A stretch of 64,000 nt of DNA from positions 34,081,969-34,145,968 of the forward strand of contig CM043942.1 of assembly GCA_014529385.2 (NCBI GenBank). The letters run 5' to 3'. A program made the translations under genes and the position numbers. The notes beneath the pieces are model-generated. The model was given only the letters and a program-made list of their open reading frames with translations. It ran no database searches and had not been told where the DNA came from. Origin of the DNA: Adiantum capillus-veneris. Taxonomy: Eukaryota > Streptophyta > Polypodiopsida > Polypodiales > Pteridaceae. This document shows, one piece after another, positions 20,850-33,183 of this stretch (position 1 is its first letter; each line of letters starts with the position of its first letter).

Positions 20850-23800
20850 AGGCCACACTCATACTTGAAACGTTATAAATGAGAGGAAGAACGTGTGATA
20901 CACATACTTTGTATGCCATATTTTTGGGATGATTGCTAGCTTCTTGTATAAATGATACTTAATGTCCTGGTAAAGCATCCTTCTTCCAAGCAGTTTCTAT
21001 GATGTATTCTCCAATAAAAGGTCTTTGTAAATTGATTTCTGTGTTTAGATATGGAGCCAACATCTGTGTGTGTTTTCTTTACGGAAATGAGATCCAATGG
21101 GTAGATTGTAAGGGGGTCCTCAGGGGACAAGGGTTTATTGTGGTTCATACATTGTGTGATGTACGGGTTGTTGATGAACAAGAGAATATCCATATATCTA
21201 TTAGAATGAAAAAAGCTAAAAGCATGTCTTTTTTCTTAAGGCATGATATCTTTTAATGTACTCGAGTTCAAACCAAGCTAGATATAGGTTACACCATAAC
21301 AGAGAGCATGAGTATCCATAGGTATACCTTTACTTTGTCTAAACATGGTTTTTCCTAGTTTAAGAAACAGTTGTCTAATACCAAGGTATTCAAGGTTTCG
21401 AAGAACTCAAAGGTCCATTTCACTTCGGATTTTTTCTTTGTAAGGATGATTTTGTTTCTAGAAGGTTTAAACCCTTTATATCCATGACTCAAGGTTATTT
21501 TTTGATTTTGTTTAAAGCTTATGTAAGGCTATTGTTTCCATGATGAGGAATCGCCTCATAGCAGGTATTTATGTCATACGTATGAATAGAATATATCCTC
21601 TCAGGAAGGTTGATTATTGCATCATAATGGTTGTTTATGGTCCAAAATGCATTAGTGTTTATTTTTGTAAAGGTTTTTAGGTCTTTTTGGAGGTTTTCTG
21701 TGCATCCTAGTGTAATCCCCACTAGGAATTTTGTTATCATATTTGTTATAGGAGAAAACACACAGTCATGGACATTTGTTATCAAAGAAACGTATATTTA
21801 TGAATCTTGTAGTTTCTCAAAATGTATAGGAGACCTTTGTCTTTTGATGGGGTAATGCCCAGTTTTTGACATCTTGTGTTTATGAGTGAGATGATTGTGT
21901 GATCATCCATAAGTATAGTTGAGAATTAAGTGGATTCTAATCTCTCTTTGCATGTAGTCTAATAATTTGTTTACATATGAAGATTGGAGTCTATGCTTAT
22001 TTATCTAGACCACATATATAAATATGTTTTTGGATAAATTCTATTTTGTTTGTGATGTCTTTCTCCATGAACCACGGTTTTTAATTATGTCTATAGTTTG
22101 TAAAAGTGTCATGAAAAGTTTTTTCAATCCTTTTCTCAATTAAGTGTAGGTGAAAGGGTGTACATTTTATATTGAGCATGTGGCATAGCTTTTCCCATCC
22201 AAGTTTGAATTCTGTCTTCATTGTCTGTAAATGTATGGGGACAAGGGGAATATGATTGAGACCTTTGGTTATAATCTCTCCCCGGGGGATTCACCATGGA
22301 AAACTTACCGCACCACGTAAGTGTAGGGGAGCGGTTTTTTTTTTACAAGTTACATAAGCGTATAAGTTAGGGGGCAGACCCCCAATAATTTATCTCCCAA
22401 GTTGAAAAATAAGGGAGGGGGTATCATATTTATTGGGGAGGGTGGGGGGGGGGGGAGGGGGACTTGACTTGGGTTGAATGATTGTAATGATTGCTCACCG
22501 ATGTGCACTAGAACTTGGATGAATTGAGGAAATTTTTTTTATCAGGTCACACATCTAGTTTTGTATCAAGCCGGTCATAGAGAAGGGCTAATTTGGAGCA
22601 GGTCAAGGGTTGATTTACACCAGCTTTGGATGGGCCAGAATTGGAGAGTAGCCAGAGTGCAGGATGATTGGACACATAGTTTGAAAGTCAAACTAAGACA
22701 CATTGAGGGTATATCTAGTTATCAATAGAAGTGGTTCCTTACTACATTACCAAACACTATGCTACAACTCTTTGACTAATTTTACTCCATTAGATCATGT
22801 GAGACCTAAATTTTATACGTAAGATAGGGGTATGATAGTTTTCTTCACTGATTGTCGTATAAGTGTATAAAGGGGGGTCATATTCCGTAATATGGGTTGT
22901 ATATAGGGGTTTTATCAAAGTTGTCCACTCGTAGGTGGCGTCCCATTTTGTATATAGAGTGAATCCCCCGGGAATATCTCTAAGTAGGTAATGGCGTACA
23001 AATGTAGGCTAGGTAGTTAAAACATGTTTACCATATTTATCAAAATCGTCTAAGAAACCACTAAACCTTTTTTGGGTTGTGCAAACAAAAGGTTTCGCGA
23101 CATCAAACGCTTCTGCAAAGGTGCTAAACGGTTTACATAGATATTGTCCAATACTATTCGTATACTTCCAGCCAAAATTGATATGAAAATCATCTAAATT
23201 TTCAAAAATCCAAGATCTTCTAATAGTTTATCAAAGAAAAAATGTGGGTGTATGAAATCCATAAATTTATTGCAAAATGTTAAATGAATGAATCTATTAT
23301 TTGTTTTATTAGATTCTTTTAAACAATGTAAACTATTTGTTCGTGTGTATAAGTGTCGTACCTGGTTTTCTGTGCTATATTCCAACATCTTGGGAGTATC
23401 TCCAAGATCTTCAAAACCACGGACCTTCCTTGGTTGTTTCAATGATGAGGTTGTATTTCCTGGAGTACTTGCAATCCTTTTTAATTGCTCTTTACTCTTT
23501 GAAGGTTTAAAAATAATGTCGATGGTCTGTCCGAGTGGGTGATGTTGTAGCGTAGGAAGAAATGGTGTCCCTAGTGTATATAATACCAAGCCTCTGGCTG
23601 CATCTAATAAATGCTCATGAATAGCATAAAAAACCACCACTTCATGCCGAACCTCAATTGGAAATGAAGTTACCCAGCTGATAAAAGCATATACTTGTGC
23701 AGGTCCAAAAGAGTAAGGAATCTTTTTTGGGAGATTTTGAAATACAAAGCAAAGAAGGTGGTCAAACCATATGATCGTTGAGGGGCAATTTGACCCTGGA

Positions 23801-24085
23801 TCCCGTTTACAATTGCACTTTATGAAGGGCCTGCATGTATTCGAACAGTTTTTTAGGAACTTTTTGATGTCGGTTTCCTTGTCGTTGAGTGATAAACCCT
23901 TTGTACAGGCAACTATCGAAGCATTTTCACACTTATTATTTTCAATGTGTGACAGCTTGATGTGTTTTAGAGTAAAAGCCTTATCTTGTGATAGTAGGTG
24001 TTTAGCTTGTAAGGCTGAAGTTTTTCATTGTTCCAAAACTTCAGGTGGAAGACTGCAAGAAGAGCTAAAGATTCAAGGGTAAAGG
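20850..24085 (-). pseudogene. Penelope-like reverse transcriptase, main part, decayed
   Basis: Read on the - strand from 24085. Upstream text is open as HIKLSHIENNKCENASIVAC and CRPFIKCNCKRDPGSNCPS, then 23640-23194 (RHEVVVFYAIHEHLLDAARG), then FHINFGWKYTNSIGQYLC in another frame. RT motifs follow in order: EIITKGLNHIPLVP (about 22278-22237), WTINNHYDAIINLPERIYS then TYDINTCYEAIPHH (21581-21540, the first catalytic Asp), QSKGIPMDTHAL (about 21335), RYMDILLFINNP (about 21200-21165; the catalytic DD pair reads DI), and IYPLDLISVKKT (about 21106). The KGLN.IP, INNP and IYP blocks are typical of Penelope-like RTs. Many stops make it inactive. No GIY-YIG endonuclease is recognisable downstream. 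Confidence 0.8.
22281..22972. mobile_element. MITE-like insertion with 14-bp perfect TIRs
   Basis: CCCGGGGGATTCAC at 22281-22294 is exactly reversed at 22959-22972. It interrupts the Penelope-like coding text, which resumes on both sides. Flanks are similar but not identical (aatctctc to the left, aatatctct to the right), compatible with an aged 8-9-bp duplication. The inside is non-coding, G-rich near 22440, with no transposase. Length 692 bp. Confidence 0.7.
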
Positions 24086-25013
24086 TGTTAGCAGTTGGAC
24101 ACACCCAACGGAGGATGATTGACCGGCAGGATATTATTTTTTGTAATTATTCCTTAATTGAGAAAAACCGTCATTTCACCTTTGTAAATAGCGGGGCTTG
24201 TAGAAGCTTCCAGATTGTATCCTATTTTTGACATTTAGACTGAGTGACTGGTTAAATTGGAACATTATGGTTTGAGATTGTAAGGTATTTATACCACTTT
24301 TGACCTTAATGCAAAAAACCTTTTGTCATTTTTATAAGTTTTGTTTGTGTGAGTTGAGCGTACTCTGTGTACGAGAGAGAGTGAGAGTGTTATCTTGACT
24401 CTACGTGCGCACCGATGGTCCAAATCGAGTGTGGAGAAGTGCAGCGTGTTGCCCCCGAAGAGAGCTACGCACCAACACCTACATTGCAGGTGTACAGTCC
24501 GGCTTCGCGAGATCTACCCACGAGCTATATCTGGTGATTCGATGAGCATACGTTGTTTGTTTTCACATTTCAGCATATCCACGCGTTCGCATTGAGTAGA
24601 GCTACACATTAGGCACTTTAGTTTTCGAAAACAACAACCTACAAATTTTGACCAGACATCCTACGTGATTTTGCACCAGGTATTTAGGGTTGGGGTTTTG
24701 GTTTACGGACCTTACGGAGCAACCTTTTGGTGTTAATAGGGTTTCCTTCAAGTTCCGTAGCGTTTTGAGAACGTTTGATGGGTATTTGGCTCTTGAAAGC
24801 ATTGTACGAAATCTCCTCTTATGTACTCCTGAAGGCTGTAGCTGAGACATTGGGTAGAGACCTCTGTAGGAAGTAGTCGAGAGTCGGTTGAGTGTAGGTT
24901 GACACCCTATGCTTGCTTCCACGTGCCTACGGGTCGATCTTCGTCCTTAGCTGACAAATCTTGTTAGGTGAGTTCTCGATGTGCTGACGTCTGTCGCGGC
25001 GTATTCACCAACA
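24086..25013 (+). repeat. Giant gypsy 5' LTR
   Basis: 928 bp, TGTTAGCAG to ACCAACA. It contains a TATA-like GGTATTTATACC at about 24285, a GA-rich stretch at about 24376, a palindrome half-site at 24654-24666, and AGGTGAGT near the end. Matches the other copies at 47911/56829 and 59165. Confidence 0.95.
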
Positions 25014-25014
25014 T

Positions 25015-25032
25015 TGGCGCCGCTGCCGGGGA
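25015..25032 (+). other. Primer binding site, tRNA-Asp type
   Basis: TGGCGCCGCTGCCGGGGA, starting two bases after the LTR. Its complement ends GGCGCCA and matches the 3' end of plant tRNA-Asp with one mismatch, as known for Athila-type elements. The same site follows the second copy's LTR at 60162. Confidence 0.85.
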
Positions 25033-26836
25033 CAAAACCCTAGGTAGGTGACCGAGACTAGTCCTTGAGGATAGGGATTCTCTGGACTTCCAGAGTCTTG
25101 TTTTACATTTAGATAAGATCAGAGGGTGGAGGAATCTCCAGGTCTTAGGAGGAGTCTAGGGAGCAAGTGTTTGGCCTAGATCCTTCAACTCAGGTAGACT
25201 TAGGTAGTTTTAGATATTAGTTAAGTTGTGGTGTAGAGAGTAGGAGATGGAGTGGTAGAGGTGGTGAAAGGATAGCTTGAGAGTCCGGAGAGGCCAGGAA
25301 GCAACACCGAGACACCAAAATCACCATCTCACATGATGAGTAGGAGTAGGGTAACTACGACATCATGATTTATGATCGGGAGCACTTCATGCATGTTATA
25401 TTTGCTGTTAGGCTCATCAAAGAGTTGTAAAAGATGGAAAAGAGTATTTAGAAGCTGAAGTGAAGTTCAAAAGTTTTTGTGAGTATTTCTGAGAGAGCTG
25501 CAGAGCATAGGGAGTACTTCTGTCAGGCAAAAATTAAATTTTAAGCCAATAGACATGCTACATGTAGGATGTCTACAGGGTCTTCTGGTGAGAATTTTGA
25601 AAATCTGAGCTGACCAGTGTGTTTAGAAGGTAGGTTTTACCCTATTTTCACCTGGAAAGTGGAAGTTTGACCATATCTTGATATGACAAGGCCAAAAGAA
25701 AGGAAATTGCCAGACATCCTACCCAAATTGTGCCAAGAAATTATTTTAAGGCCAAAACCATAGGATGGCTGCATGAGCATGATCTACATGATTTATTGAG
25801 TGTGTGAGAAAGGTTTCATCTCAATTGGGTGAGAAAATTGGGTTTTAAGCAGACTTTAGCATTTTTGACTGAAAAAGGCTAGGATAGCTAAAATTGGACT
25901 CTTTTGAAATCCAAACTAAAATCTAAGCATAGCATTGGGTTGCTGACGTCAAGGGGAAGCTCTGGTTCAAGTTTGGGGTCAAACAGATCACTTAGACATC
26001 CTACGCGTAGGATGTGTTCACAGTGATTTAGCACTCCAAATCCAACTTTTAGCATACCATAGTGATCAGCACTTTAGGAGGAGTCTGTGGTTTGCATTTG
26101 AAGCAATTTTGAGTAGTTAGACATGCTACGTGTAGGATGTCTACTGCATGATATTGAAGTAAAAATCTGATTGTAGGCATATCAGGATGTTGTATAGCCT
26201 GAGGCAAGCCTCCTAGTCAATTTTGGTCCAAATTGGAGTTGATTTGAATGGTCAGACCAACATCAGGCTGTTGGAACAGATTTCTGATCAATTGACCAAC
26301 TTATAGGTGTCCAAATCAAAAAGTAAAAACAGCTGTGGACTCAGTACATCAAGGGGAATCTATAGTGCAAAATTCAGCCAAAACAGAGCAGTTAGACATC
26401 CTACGCGTAGGACGTCTACAATGGCTTATTGAAGTGAAAATCTGAGTGTGAACATAGAGTGATGTTCCAATTGACTTAAGAGTTCCAGAACTTCTTTCAA
26501 AAGTGAAATTGGACCTTGTTTGACCTTTTGACGGAGCAAAGACTGAATTAAGACTTTCCCTCTAAACTCACAAACATTCAAGTGAAGTACAGTTCCAGAT
26601 TAGCAGACCTAATCAAGAACATCCGAAGTATATAAAGTACAGTAGTGGTTGAGGTTAACCCTCCAATTATACCAATCATTACTAAGACCACATATAGCGT
26701 TTAATGCTTTGATTCAATTGCCGAAATTAAACACTTGTGTACATGTATATTCAGCGGCAAGGCAAGAAGTTTTGCAAAAATTGATCCTTTGCCAGGTGAG
26801 TGGTTGGATTTGTGATAAATTGCATTGCTAAGTTTG
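25033..26836. other. Non-coding 5' leader of the giant element
   Basis: No long frame. It contains diverged tandem units of about 130-420 bp, each built around the 24-bp palindrome, and ends with a strong splice-donor-like CCAG/GTGAGT at about 26795, shortly before the first ORF. Confidence 0.7.
25551..26417. repeat. Palindrome array in the 5' leader
   Basis: Full 24-bp sites at 25551-25574, 25994-26017, 26119-26142 and 26394-26417, plus a half-site at 25712-25723. The half-site consensus AGACATCCTACG is followed by its own reverse complement; centres read ACGCGT, ACGTGT or ACATGT. Neighbouring bases are also related (for example GTCTAC after the site and AAAATCTGA about 20 bp later). Confidence 0.92.
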
Positions 26837-27577
26837 ATGAATTTAAGATCAGGAAGATACATTCTTAGAGACCAAAAAGTGGCAGGTGATCAAGATAGCT
26901 TAGTGTCCACTGAGGAGAGTGTAACTCAGGCAAGGCTAGGTCCATTAGCACCGATCATTGAGGAGGTTAGTGATACTGACACTTCATCAGATAAGTCCTT
27001 CTTCATGATGGGTAGTCAACAGCCAGGAGGTTTCTATGATGAAGGACCAATGCTAGGAGGAAGTACCTCCCAAAACCCTTTGAACGATGCCAAGTTCACT
27101 ATAATCTTCTTAGAAGGAACAAACTCTAGGGGAGCCCTAGTTTATTCTGACTATCGAGGACGCAAGTGTATTTGTATAGAAGAAAGACCTGCTCAGATAC
27201 TGGAGATAATTCGAGTCTATGATGATGGAGATAGATTCCGAGACGAAAAGGGGAACCACTATCTGATAGTTAGTAACCTCGAGGATTACAACAGATATGG
27301 AGATAATGTGGCAAAAGGAAAAATGGTCTTAGAAACTCAAGAACCGCCTCCAAAAATTGATCGACCTGCAGCTCTTTTTATGTATGATAAAAAAACAACC
27401 AGGGTCTCTACCGATAATGAGAATGTGGGAATTTATAAGCATGAGAGCGAGAGAGTAGTCTCTTATTTTCGATGCAAAGAACCCTACCCAAATGAATTAA
27501 GCAAAGACAAGGTTCTTTACTTATTCTCTTATGAATTGCTATGGGGAAGAATATCATTTTTGTTGTACAGACGATAA
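26837..27577 (+). pseudogene. ORF ahead of gag in the giant element
   Basis: Open for about 246 codons from ATG at 26837 (MNLRSGRYILRDQKVAGDQ), ending with TAA. Ser/Glu-rich start, then a compact region with AKFTIIFLEGTNSRGALVYS, GRKCICIEERPAQILEIIRV and GNHYLIVSNLEDYNRYGDN. Related coding text may continue to about 28060. No known domain is recognised. Its place before gag recalls ORF1 of Ogre-type giant gypsy elements; homology to that ORF is not shown. Translation with the TTG at 26825 would add four residues; the ATG is the better start. Confidence 0.6.
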
Positions 27578-28139
27578 TACAAATGTATTCTCCCAGAGGA
27601 GGTAGAAAAGGCAACAGTTCCAGTAACATCAACATATGCCCTAGAAGAAGTACCAAGGTTCACCTATACCCCTAGCAAGTCGACAAATCCATTTTCAGAA
27701 GAGTACGACACAACATCACATTCTAACCCCGACAACAGACGTTCAACTACTAGAACCAACAAGCAACCCAACCATCATTGCATGCATGGGTTCAACAAAG
27801 TGCGACATTAGAACAAGACCAAAACCGAGATGGTTATCCAGCCGCACGAGGGCTAAGAGATTTACAAGAACCACCACTCTATTCACAGTATCAAGGAGAG
27901 AGTAAGCCAAAAACTCAAGAGTCGACAGAGCCTGGAAGAAAACCCATAGAACGAGTTCGAAGAGATGAACCACCTCTTGCAAAAACCATAAAAAATTATG
28001 GCTTAGGGGCACCTCTGGTAGAGGAACCCTCCCACTACCGAAGGCCAGAGGAGGTATATTGAGTAGGATGAGGAGAACCAATGATGAGATTTGTAAACCA
28101 TCGTAGAATCAGACCTTCTTAGGTGCAAAAATGGGTAAA

Positions 28140-29612
28140 CAAGAAATACACGAGGAAACACAGATCCTAGGGATCATGTAGCAGCCTTTGTGCGTGTAAT
28201 TCGGGTTGAAGAGGTGTTAGACTTCCCTACCCAATTTGCAGGGTTTGGACTTACCCTAGAGGAGGATGCCGCTACTTGGTTTGACTCTGTGGAGCGTAGA
28301 GACTTTGAGTCTATGGAGGAGGTGTTTGGACGAGTTTATTGAGGAATTCTCACAAAGTGGGATAGCTCATAATACAGTCTCACAAATCCATAAATTCAAA
28401 CAGAAAGAAGGGGAATCTGTGCGAAAGACAGCCCTACGACTAAAACGATATGTGAAGTTCTGCCCTATGGAAGAACTGTCAAATCAGTCCAGACTTATGC
28501 TTATATTTATTCAAGGACTAAGGAACGCAGATCTCCAGAAGGACTTACATATGAAGAGGAGCACAACATTAAATGAGTTAACTAAGGAGGCTCTTGTAGA
28601 CAATTGTGCGGTCTACAAGGAGGGTGAATTCAAGGATCTTGATGACGATTCATCCTCATGACAAAGTGGAAGCAAGTCCGCTAAGACAACAACGAAAGGA
28701 GAAGTAGCTGTAAGCTAGGAGCAGCTTGTGGAGGAAGCGCTAAGAAAAATTAATATGTATGCCAAGCCTCAAGCTAAACAGCCAAAGTGGTGTGCTATTA
28801 AACAAAAATGGACAAACCATGTGACAGAGGAATGTTATTATAACAAGGGATATGTGAGAGAGAGACCATATGCTCCCCAAGTTCAGGTAGCATCTCCTCA
28901 ACTTCCACCGAGGCCTAGGTATCAAGCAGGCAACCTACCAGGACCCCTAGGTGTAGAAAGACCACAACCAGTATTGGGGCAACAACCACCCCTACTAGGA
29001 TTACAACCAGTCGGCATAAGATACACACCAACAGTAAACAAACCAGAAGAGAAGGCTTTGGTACCTATGTATGCATATTATGAGGATTCCAATGGATATG
29101 CTGCAAATCCTGTCTATTATCCACCGGAAGAGTCCACAACGCAAGAACCTTGGAGCATGATGGGAAGTACAAGACCACCAATAGCTTCACATGTAGCAGG
29201 AGAAGGAATATATAGCTTGGATGAACGAACATTGTTGTTCATAGCCAACGGAGGCATGGGCGGGCAGAGGCATGCATACCAGCAAAGAGGAGCTCAAGGA
29301 GCACCTAAACAGCCTAAGGGACCCTGGTACAGTGGAGACCATTGGATAAGAGACTGTCCTTGTGATGAAATCATTAGATTCAACACATATTGCACTGAGT
29401 GTGGAATTACTCATTTGATTCCTAATTGCCCTAAGAACCCGAGCAAAGGAGCAAAAACTACTTTGAACATGCTGGAAGAAGTGCCTTCCAGTGGAGGGTC
29501 AGAAAACAAGATAGTAATACCTATTCAGGCAGTGGCACGAGCCCAAGCTCAAAGGATGACAAATGAACCCATAATTGAAGAGCCAAGACCGATTCCCCAA
29601 GTGCAGAAATGA
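28140..29612 (+). pseudogene. Giant element Gag (capsid and zinc knuckle), broken
   Basis: Capsid-type text runs RDPRDHVAAFVRVIRVEE, LTLEEDAATWFDSVERRDF, then in another frame EFSQSGIAHNTVSQIHKFKQ, KEGESVRKTALRLKRYVKFC and LMLIFIQGLRNADLQKDL, matching the Retrotrans_gag pattern (W..., KQ.EGESV..., F..GL). A TAG at about 28710 splits it. The second half is Pro/Gln-rich and ends with DHWIRDCPCDE and YCTECGITHLIPNCPK, a CX2CX3HX4C knuckle at about 29388-29430. Gag would assemble particles. A frame change near 28340 and several stops inactivate it. Confidence 0.75.
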
Positions 29613-30542
29613 AAAATCAGGAAAGCACTTGGAAAGCTAGAAAGGCGCGTATGAGAGCCAGGAGAGAACGAGAGAAAACGGCTCTATCCGAGGAGTTAAA
29701 ACACACAAAGGATATATTAGAGAGGTTAGAGGATCTAACTAGTCTAAGCTCACACACTGCGGCAACCATAGGGCCCAAGGAAATAGTAGAACCCAAAAGT
29801 GTAGGATCAGGAGGATCAGTGCTAGCGAGAAAAAATAAATGAGCAGTTAGACGCACTTTTAAAAGCATAAGAAGCCATACTCAAAACCAACCAAACCCAA
29901 GAGCAAAGATGGATGACTTATCCATATTCAGAAATAGAAAAACAAAGGTTGAAAATGTGTTGAAAGATGATTGAAACAGCCCAATGCTTGATAGAAAACC
30001 CGCTTGGTAAACCTGCAAGTTGGCATGAGGTACCAGCTCCAACCCCTATTAAACCAACTCTAGAGAAACAAATAGACACGAAGGAGAGACTCACGACTTC
30101 CTTTGAGTCTAGGAGAGAACCTATCATAGTGCCAAATACAACAAATGAGACAATTGATGGTTTCCAACCTAAAACATTGGTAGAAACGGGTAAGGATTGT
30201 AACGGTCTAAATGACCTGTGGAAGCAAATCCGGGAAGCCAATGAAGCTAACAGGGTGAGCCACCAAATAAATAGCACGAGAAAGGAGGAAAATAAGATCT
30301 TACCTCCCATTGAAGAATTTGAGGCAAGATCACAAATGAACTTTGATATGCATTCACAAGGGGGGAGACCAGGGTTCAATTAGTTCGAGGCACAGCCAAC
30401 CAGACTCGCTAAAAACTCTACCCTCTTACCTAGGGGAGTATGAAGCTAAGTCTGAGGTGAGAGCAATCCCATCTCAAAGAATTTCTTCCAACAGAGTGAT
30501 GGATTCACAAGGGTTGATTGAGTTATTGTCCACCCTTCTGGC
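29609..30542 (+). pseudogene. Giant element: charged linker between Gag and protease
   Basis: Open pieces at 29609-29842, 29967-30383 and 30343-30600 in different frames. Content is Lys/Glu-rich and helical (KARKARMRARREREKTALSE; KEENKILPPIEEFEARSQMN). No domain is recognised. It sits between the nucleocapsid and the first protease, so it is probably the spacer of the polyprotein. Confidence 0.45.
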
Positions 30543-31397
30543 ATGCACTATCACATTAGCCGAACTCCTGAGGTTACGACCAAACATGTGGACCACCTAG
30601 GCAAATGCTTAGAAAAATTTGGAGTAAAAGATCCCACCTCGAAGCTTCAAGAAGGGATCAGAGAATTGGACAAGCCTCAACTAAACACTACGCCAGTACC
30701 TTTAAACAAGGTTGGAGAATATTGTGAGGGAGAAGATGGAAATACCACACTACCAATAGAATTCCAAGGAGTAGTTTCCAAAGCTATTCTTGACAGTGGT
30801 GCAGGAGTCGCTATCGCCACCAAGGAAATCTGGAAAAAATGGGGAAAACCGGCTTTGAGAGCTACCAAAATGAAATAGCAACTAGCAGATGGGTTCATGG
30901 AAAAACCTCTAGGACTTTAAAAAAAAGTAATTGTCACCACTTGCGGTAGTTACAAGGATGTGAACCAGACACTAGTGGAACAGTTTGATTCAGCTACATT
31001 GGCAGGGCCCGAACTCCCAGCATGGTTAGGGCAGAAAAAAGAGCTATGGATGTGCGGAGCTTCACATTGTGGGAGCTTAAAAAGAGAGGAATGCGTCTTA
31101 GAAAGAGATATTGAGGACAAGGATTACATTACCGCACCTTTTCCTAAAGATGCCTTAGAACCTCTGGAATGGGAACACATACTGGCAACATTGGATGTTT
31201 GTACCATTACAGATAGCCCAACGACAAAATTTTGCGATAAGGATGGCTATGATGTGTTACCCTATTACATGGTAAGCCTTATACCAGCAGGAGATGAGAA
31301 TGTAGACCCACCAAAACAAGAAGAGTTTTATGACTCCTCTGAGCATTTGGAGTTAAATAACGATGCAGATAACGAGTGTTCAGACAGCTCAAGCTAG
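30543..31397 (+). pseudogene. Giant element protease 1 (retropepsin)
   Basis: FQGVVSKAILDSGAGVAIAT at about 30760-30820 has the DSGA active-site motif of retroviral-type aspartic proteases, with a hydrophobic strand before it. Then come LADGFMEKPLG and VIVTTCG, as in plant gypsy proteases. TAG at 30878 and a further stop near 30920 interrupt it. Downstream (30960-31397) is an acidic stretch that ends in SDSSS. It would cut the polyprotein. The copia element is inserted about 50 bp downstream of the last stop. Confidence 0.72.
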
Positions 31398-31450
31398 CGT
31401 GGGGAGACCACAGCGAATATCAAGTTTTATGATTTTGCAAATCAATACCC

Positions 31451-31642
31451 TGTTGGGGTATAAAGCCCAATGTGGTCACCCAGGTAAGTGGGCGGGCCGC
31501 CAAGTATGTACACATATTCTTTTGTAAAAACCTAATAAGAACTCACTATGCTCTACACATTACAGTAGAGCGAGTTCACCATATCGTCGTTCTCTTCTTC
31601 TCGCACTCTCTCTCGCGTCGCATTTCTACTCGTACTCCTTCA
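31451..31642 (+). repeat. copia-2 5' LTR
   Basis: 192 bp, TGTTGGGGTATAAAGCCC to CTCCTTCA. Identical in length to the 3' copy. Short LTRs of this size are common in plant copia elements. Confidence 0.97.
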
Positions 31643-31644
31643 AC

Positions 31645-31656
31645 TGGTATCATAGC
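31645..31656 (+). other. copia-2 primer binding site (initiator tRNA-Met type)
   Basis: TGGTATCATAGC differs at one base from the standard TGGTATCAGAGC, complementary to initiator tRNA-Met, and lies two bases after the LTR. The 0.7-kb leader that follows (31657-32394) has no clear gene. Confidence 0.9.
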
Positions 31657-32394
31657 TCAGATCGAGGCTCGAGGCAGCATTTGCAGGTAGCCAGAGTCAC
31701 CTTCTCAGATTGGAGTGAGATTCGACAGGCGAAGACACGGCCCCAAATCTTGTGGGGCAGCCCGAAGGGCTTGGTGTTCTCAGAATTTCATTCTGAGGTC
31801 ATCTCAGCCACCGTTCGGCTTCGACAAAGTTCTGCGCATGCCATTTTTAACTATGTGGTCTCAGCGGGTGCAGATCCGACTCTGCAAATTTGGCGTTTTC
31901 GACCTACGACTGCAGGTGCTGAGGATATCGACACTCCCAGAGTGTTGATTTTTGGCTGTCTACACATCAAAGGACGGCTCACAGTTCTTCGAGGCGTGTC
32001 ACATATGACACGGGCGCATCTACACACAGACTGTAGGCGACATCCACTAGTTCATCAGGTAGCTTGTGTTTGCTGCTTGATATTCCAGATTCATCCTGAC
32101 ATTGCAGGTACTTCCACATGGGATGTATTGTCAGAGATGATGTATGTTTGTTGAGGGTTTGCTGGCTGTGAGTCACGCAGCAAACAACCGCCGCAGCAGT
32201 TACAGCATACAGTGGGAAATTTGTGGATGTATGACTTTGTGGGAAGTCTATGTATTGTCAGATTTACTGCAACCTTTGTTGAGGGTCGAGTGAGGTTTTA
32301 TTGAGCTAGGGGATTCTCGAATGTTGAGATCCTTTCGGTGATACAGGTCTTGGAGCGATCCCTCGAGCACCCTTAGATAGGCAACTAGGATGTA

Positions 32395-33183
32395 TTGGCT
32401 GGATCACATGACACTACTCTTTACAATATCAAGAAGCTGAATGGAACCAATTTCCCATTGTGGAAGAAGCAGATTTGGCACGTGTTGGTACAAAAGAAGC
32501 AGATAAAACCTATAAATCTCAAGGGGATAAAACCAGAAGATATGGACGAAGATGAATGGAGCGAAATGGATGAATTGACACTTTCTACCATTATGCTGAC
32601 TTTGGCAGAAAGCGTTTACTTCAATGTAGCAGACGAGATGTCGGCTTATCAAGCATGGTTAAAGCTGAGTGATCTGTATGAGAAGCAGAGTGAAGCTTCA
32701 CAGGTATACTGGCTTAAGAAGCTTGTTGACTTGAAGATGAAAGAAGGGACACCTATGTCCAATCATCTGAATGAATTCAACACGATCTATAGTCAGTTGT
32801 CAGCTCAAGGTGTCAAGTTTGATGAACCTGTTAGAGCTATGTTCCTGTTGATCACATTACCGGAAAGTTGGGACACTTTTCGCACAGCTTTGAGTAATTC
32901 TGCTCCTCCAAATGGTTTGAAGATAACAGGTGTATAAGGAAGTCTGCTTACTGAAGAAACCAATAGAAAGACAATGGACAAAGGCAAAGGAACATCCTTA
33001 GTTGTCAGGGGAAGGACCAAAGAAAAGTACAAAGGTGAAAAGAGGAATCAGTCTCGTAGAATGTCCCGCAGTACTAAAGGCAAGAGTGACATAGAATGCT
33101 ACCATAGTGGCAAGAAGGGTCACATGAAAAGAGACTGCAAAGAATGGAAAGCAGAAAAAGGCAAAGAGAAAGCTGAAGACCAT
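32395..33183 (+). pseudogene. copia-2 Gag
   Basis: Reads AGSHDTTLYNIKKLNGTNFP then LWKKQIWHVLVQKKQIKP, DEWSEMDELTLSTIMLTLAE, LKMKEGTPMSNHLNEFN and LPESWDTFRTALSNS, the complete copia Gag pattern. The first codon in this frame is TTG at 32395 rather than ATG, so the start may be lost. TAA at 32935-32937 interrupts it. The knuckle at about 33094-33135 reads CYHSGKKGHMKRDC, with Ser replacing the second Cys of CX2CX4HX4C, so nucleic-acid binding is probably impaired. Confidence 0.9.

Noticed and set aside
25015-25032. tRNA gene
   Set aside because: Only the complement of a tRNA 3' end is present, as a primer binding site directly after an LTR; no cloverleaf. No tRNA gene was found in the window.
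25551-26417. CRISPR array
   Set aside because: Repeats are perfect palindromes at irregular spacing of about 125-440 bp within a plant retroelement, with no cas genes.
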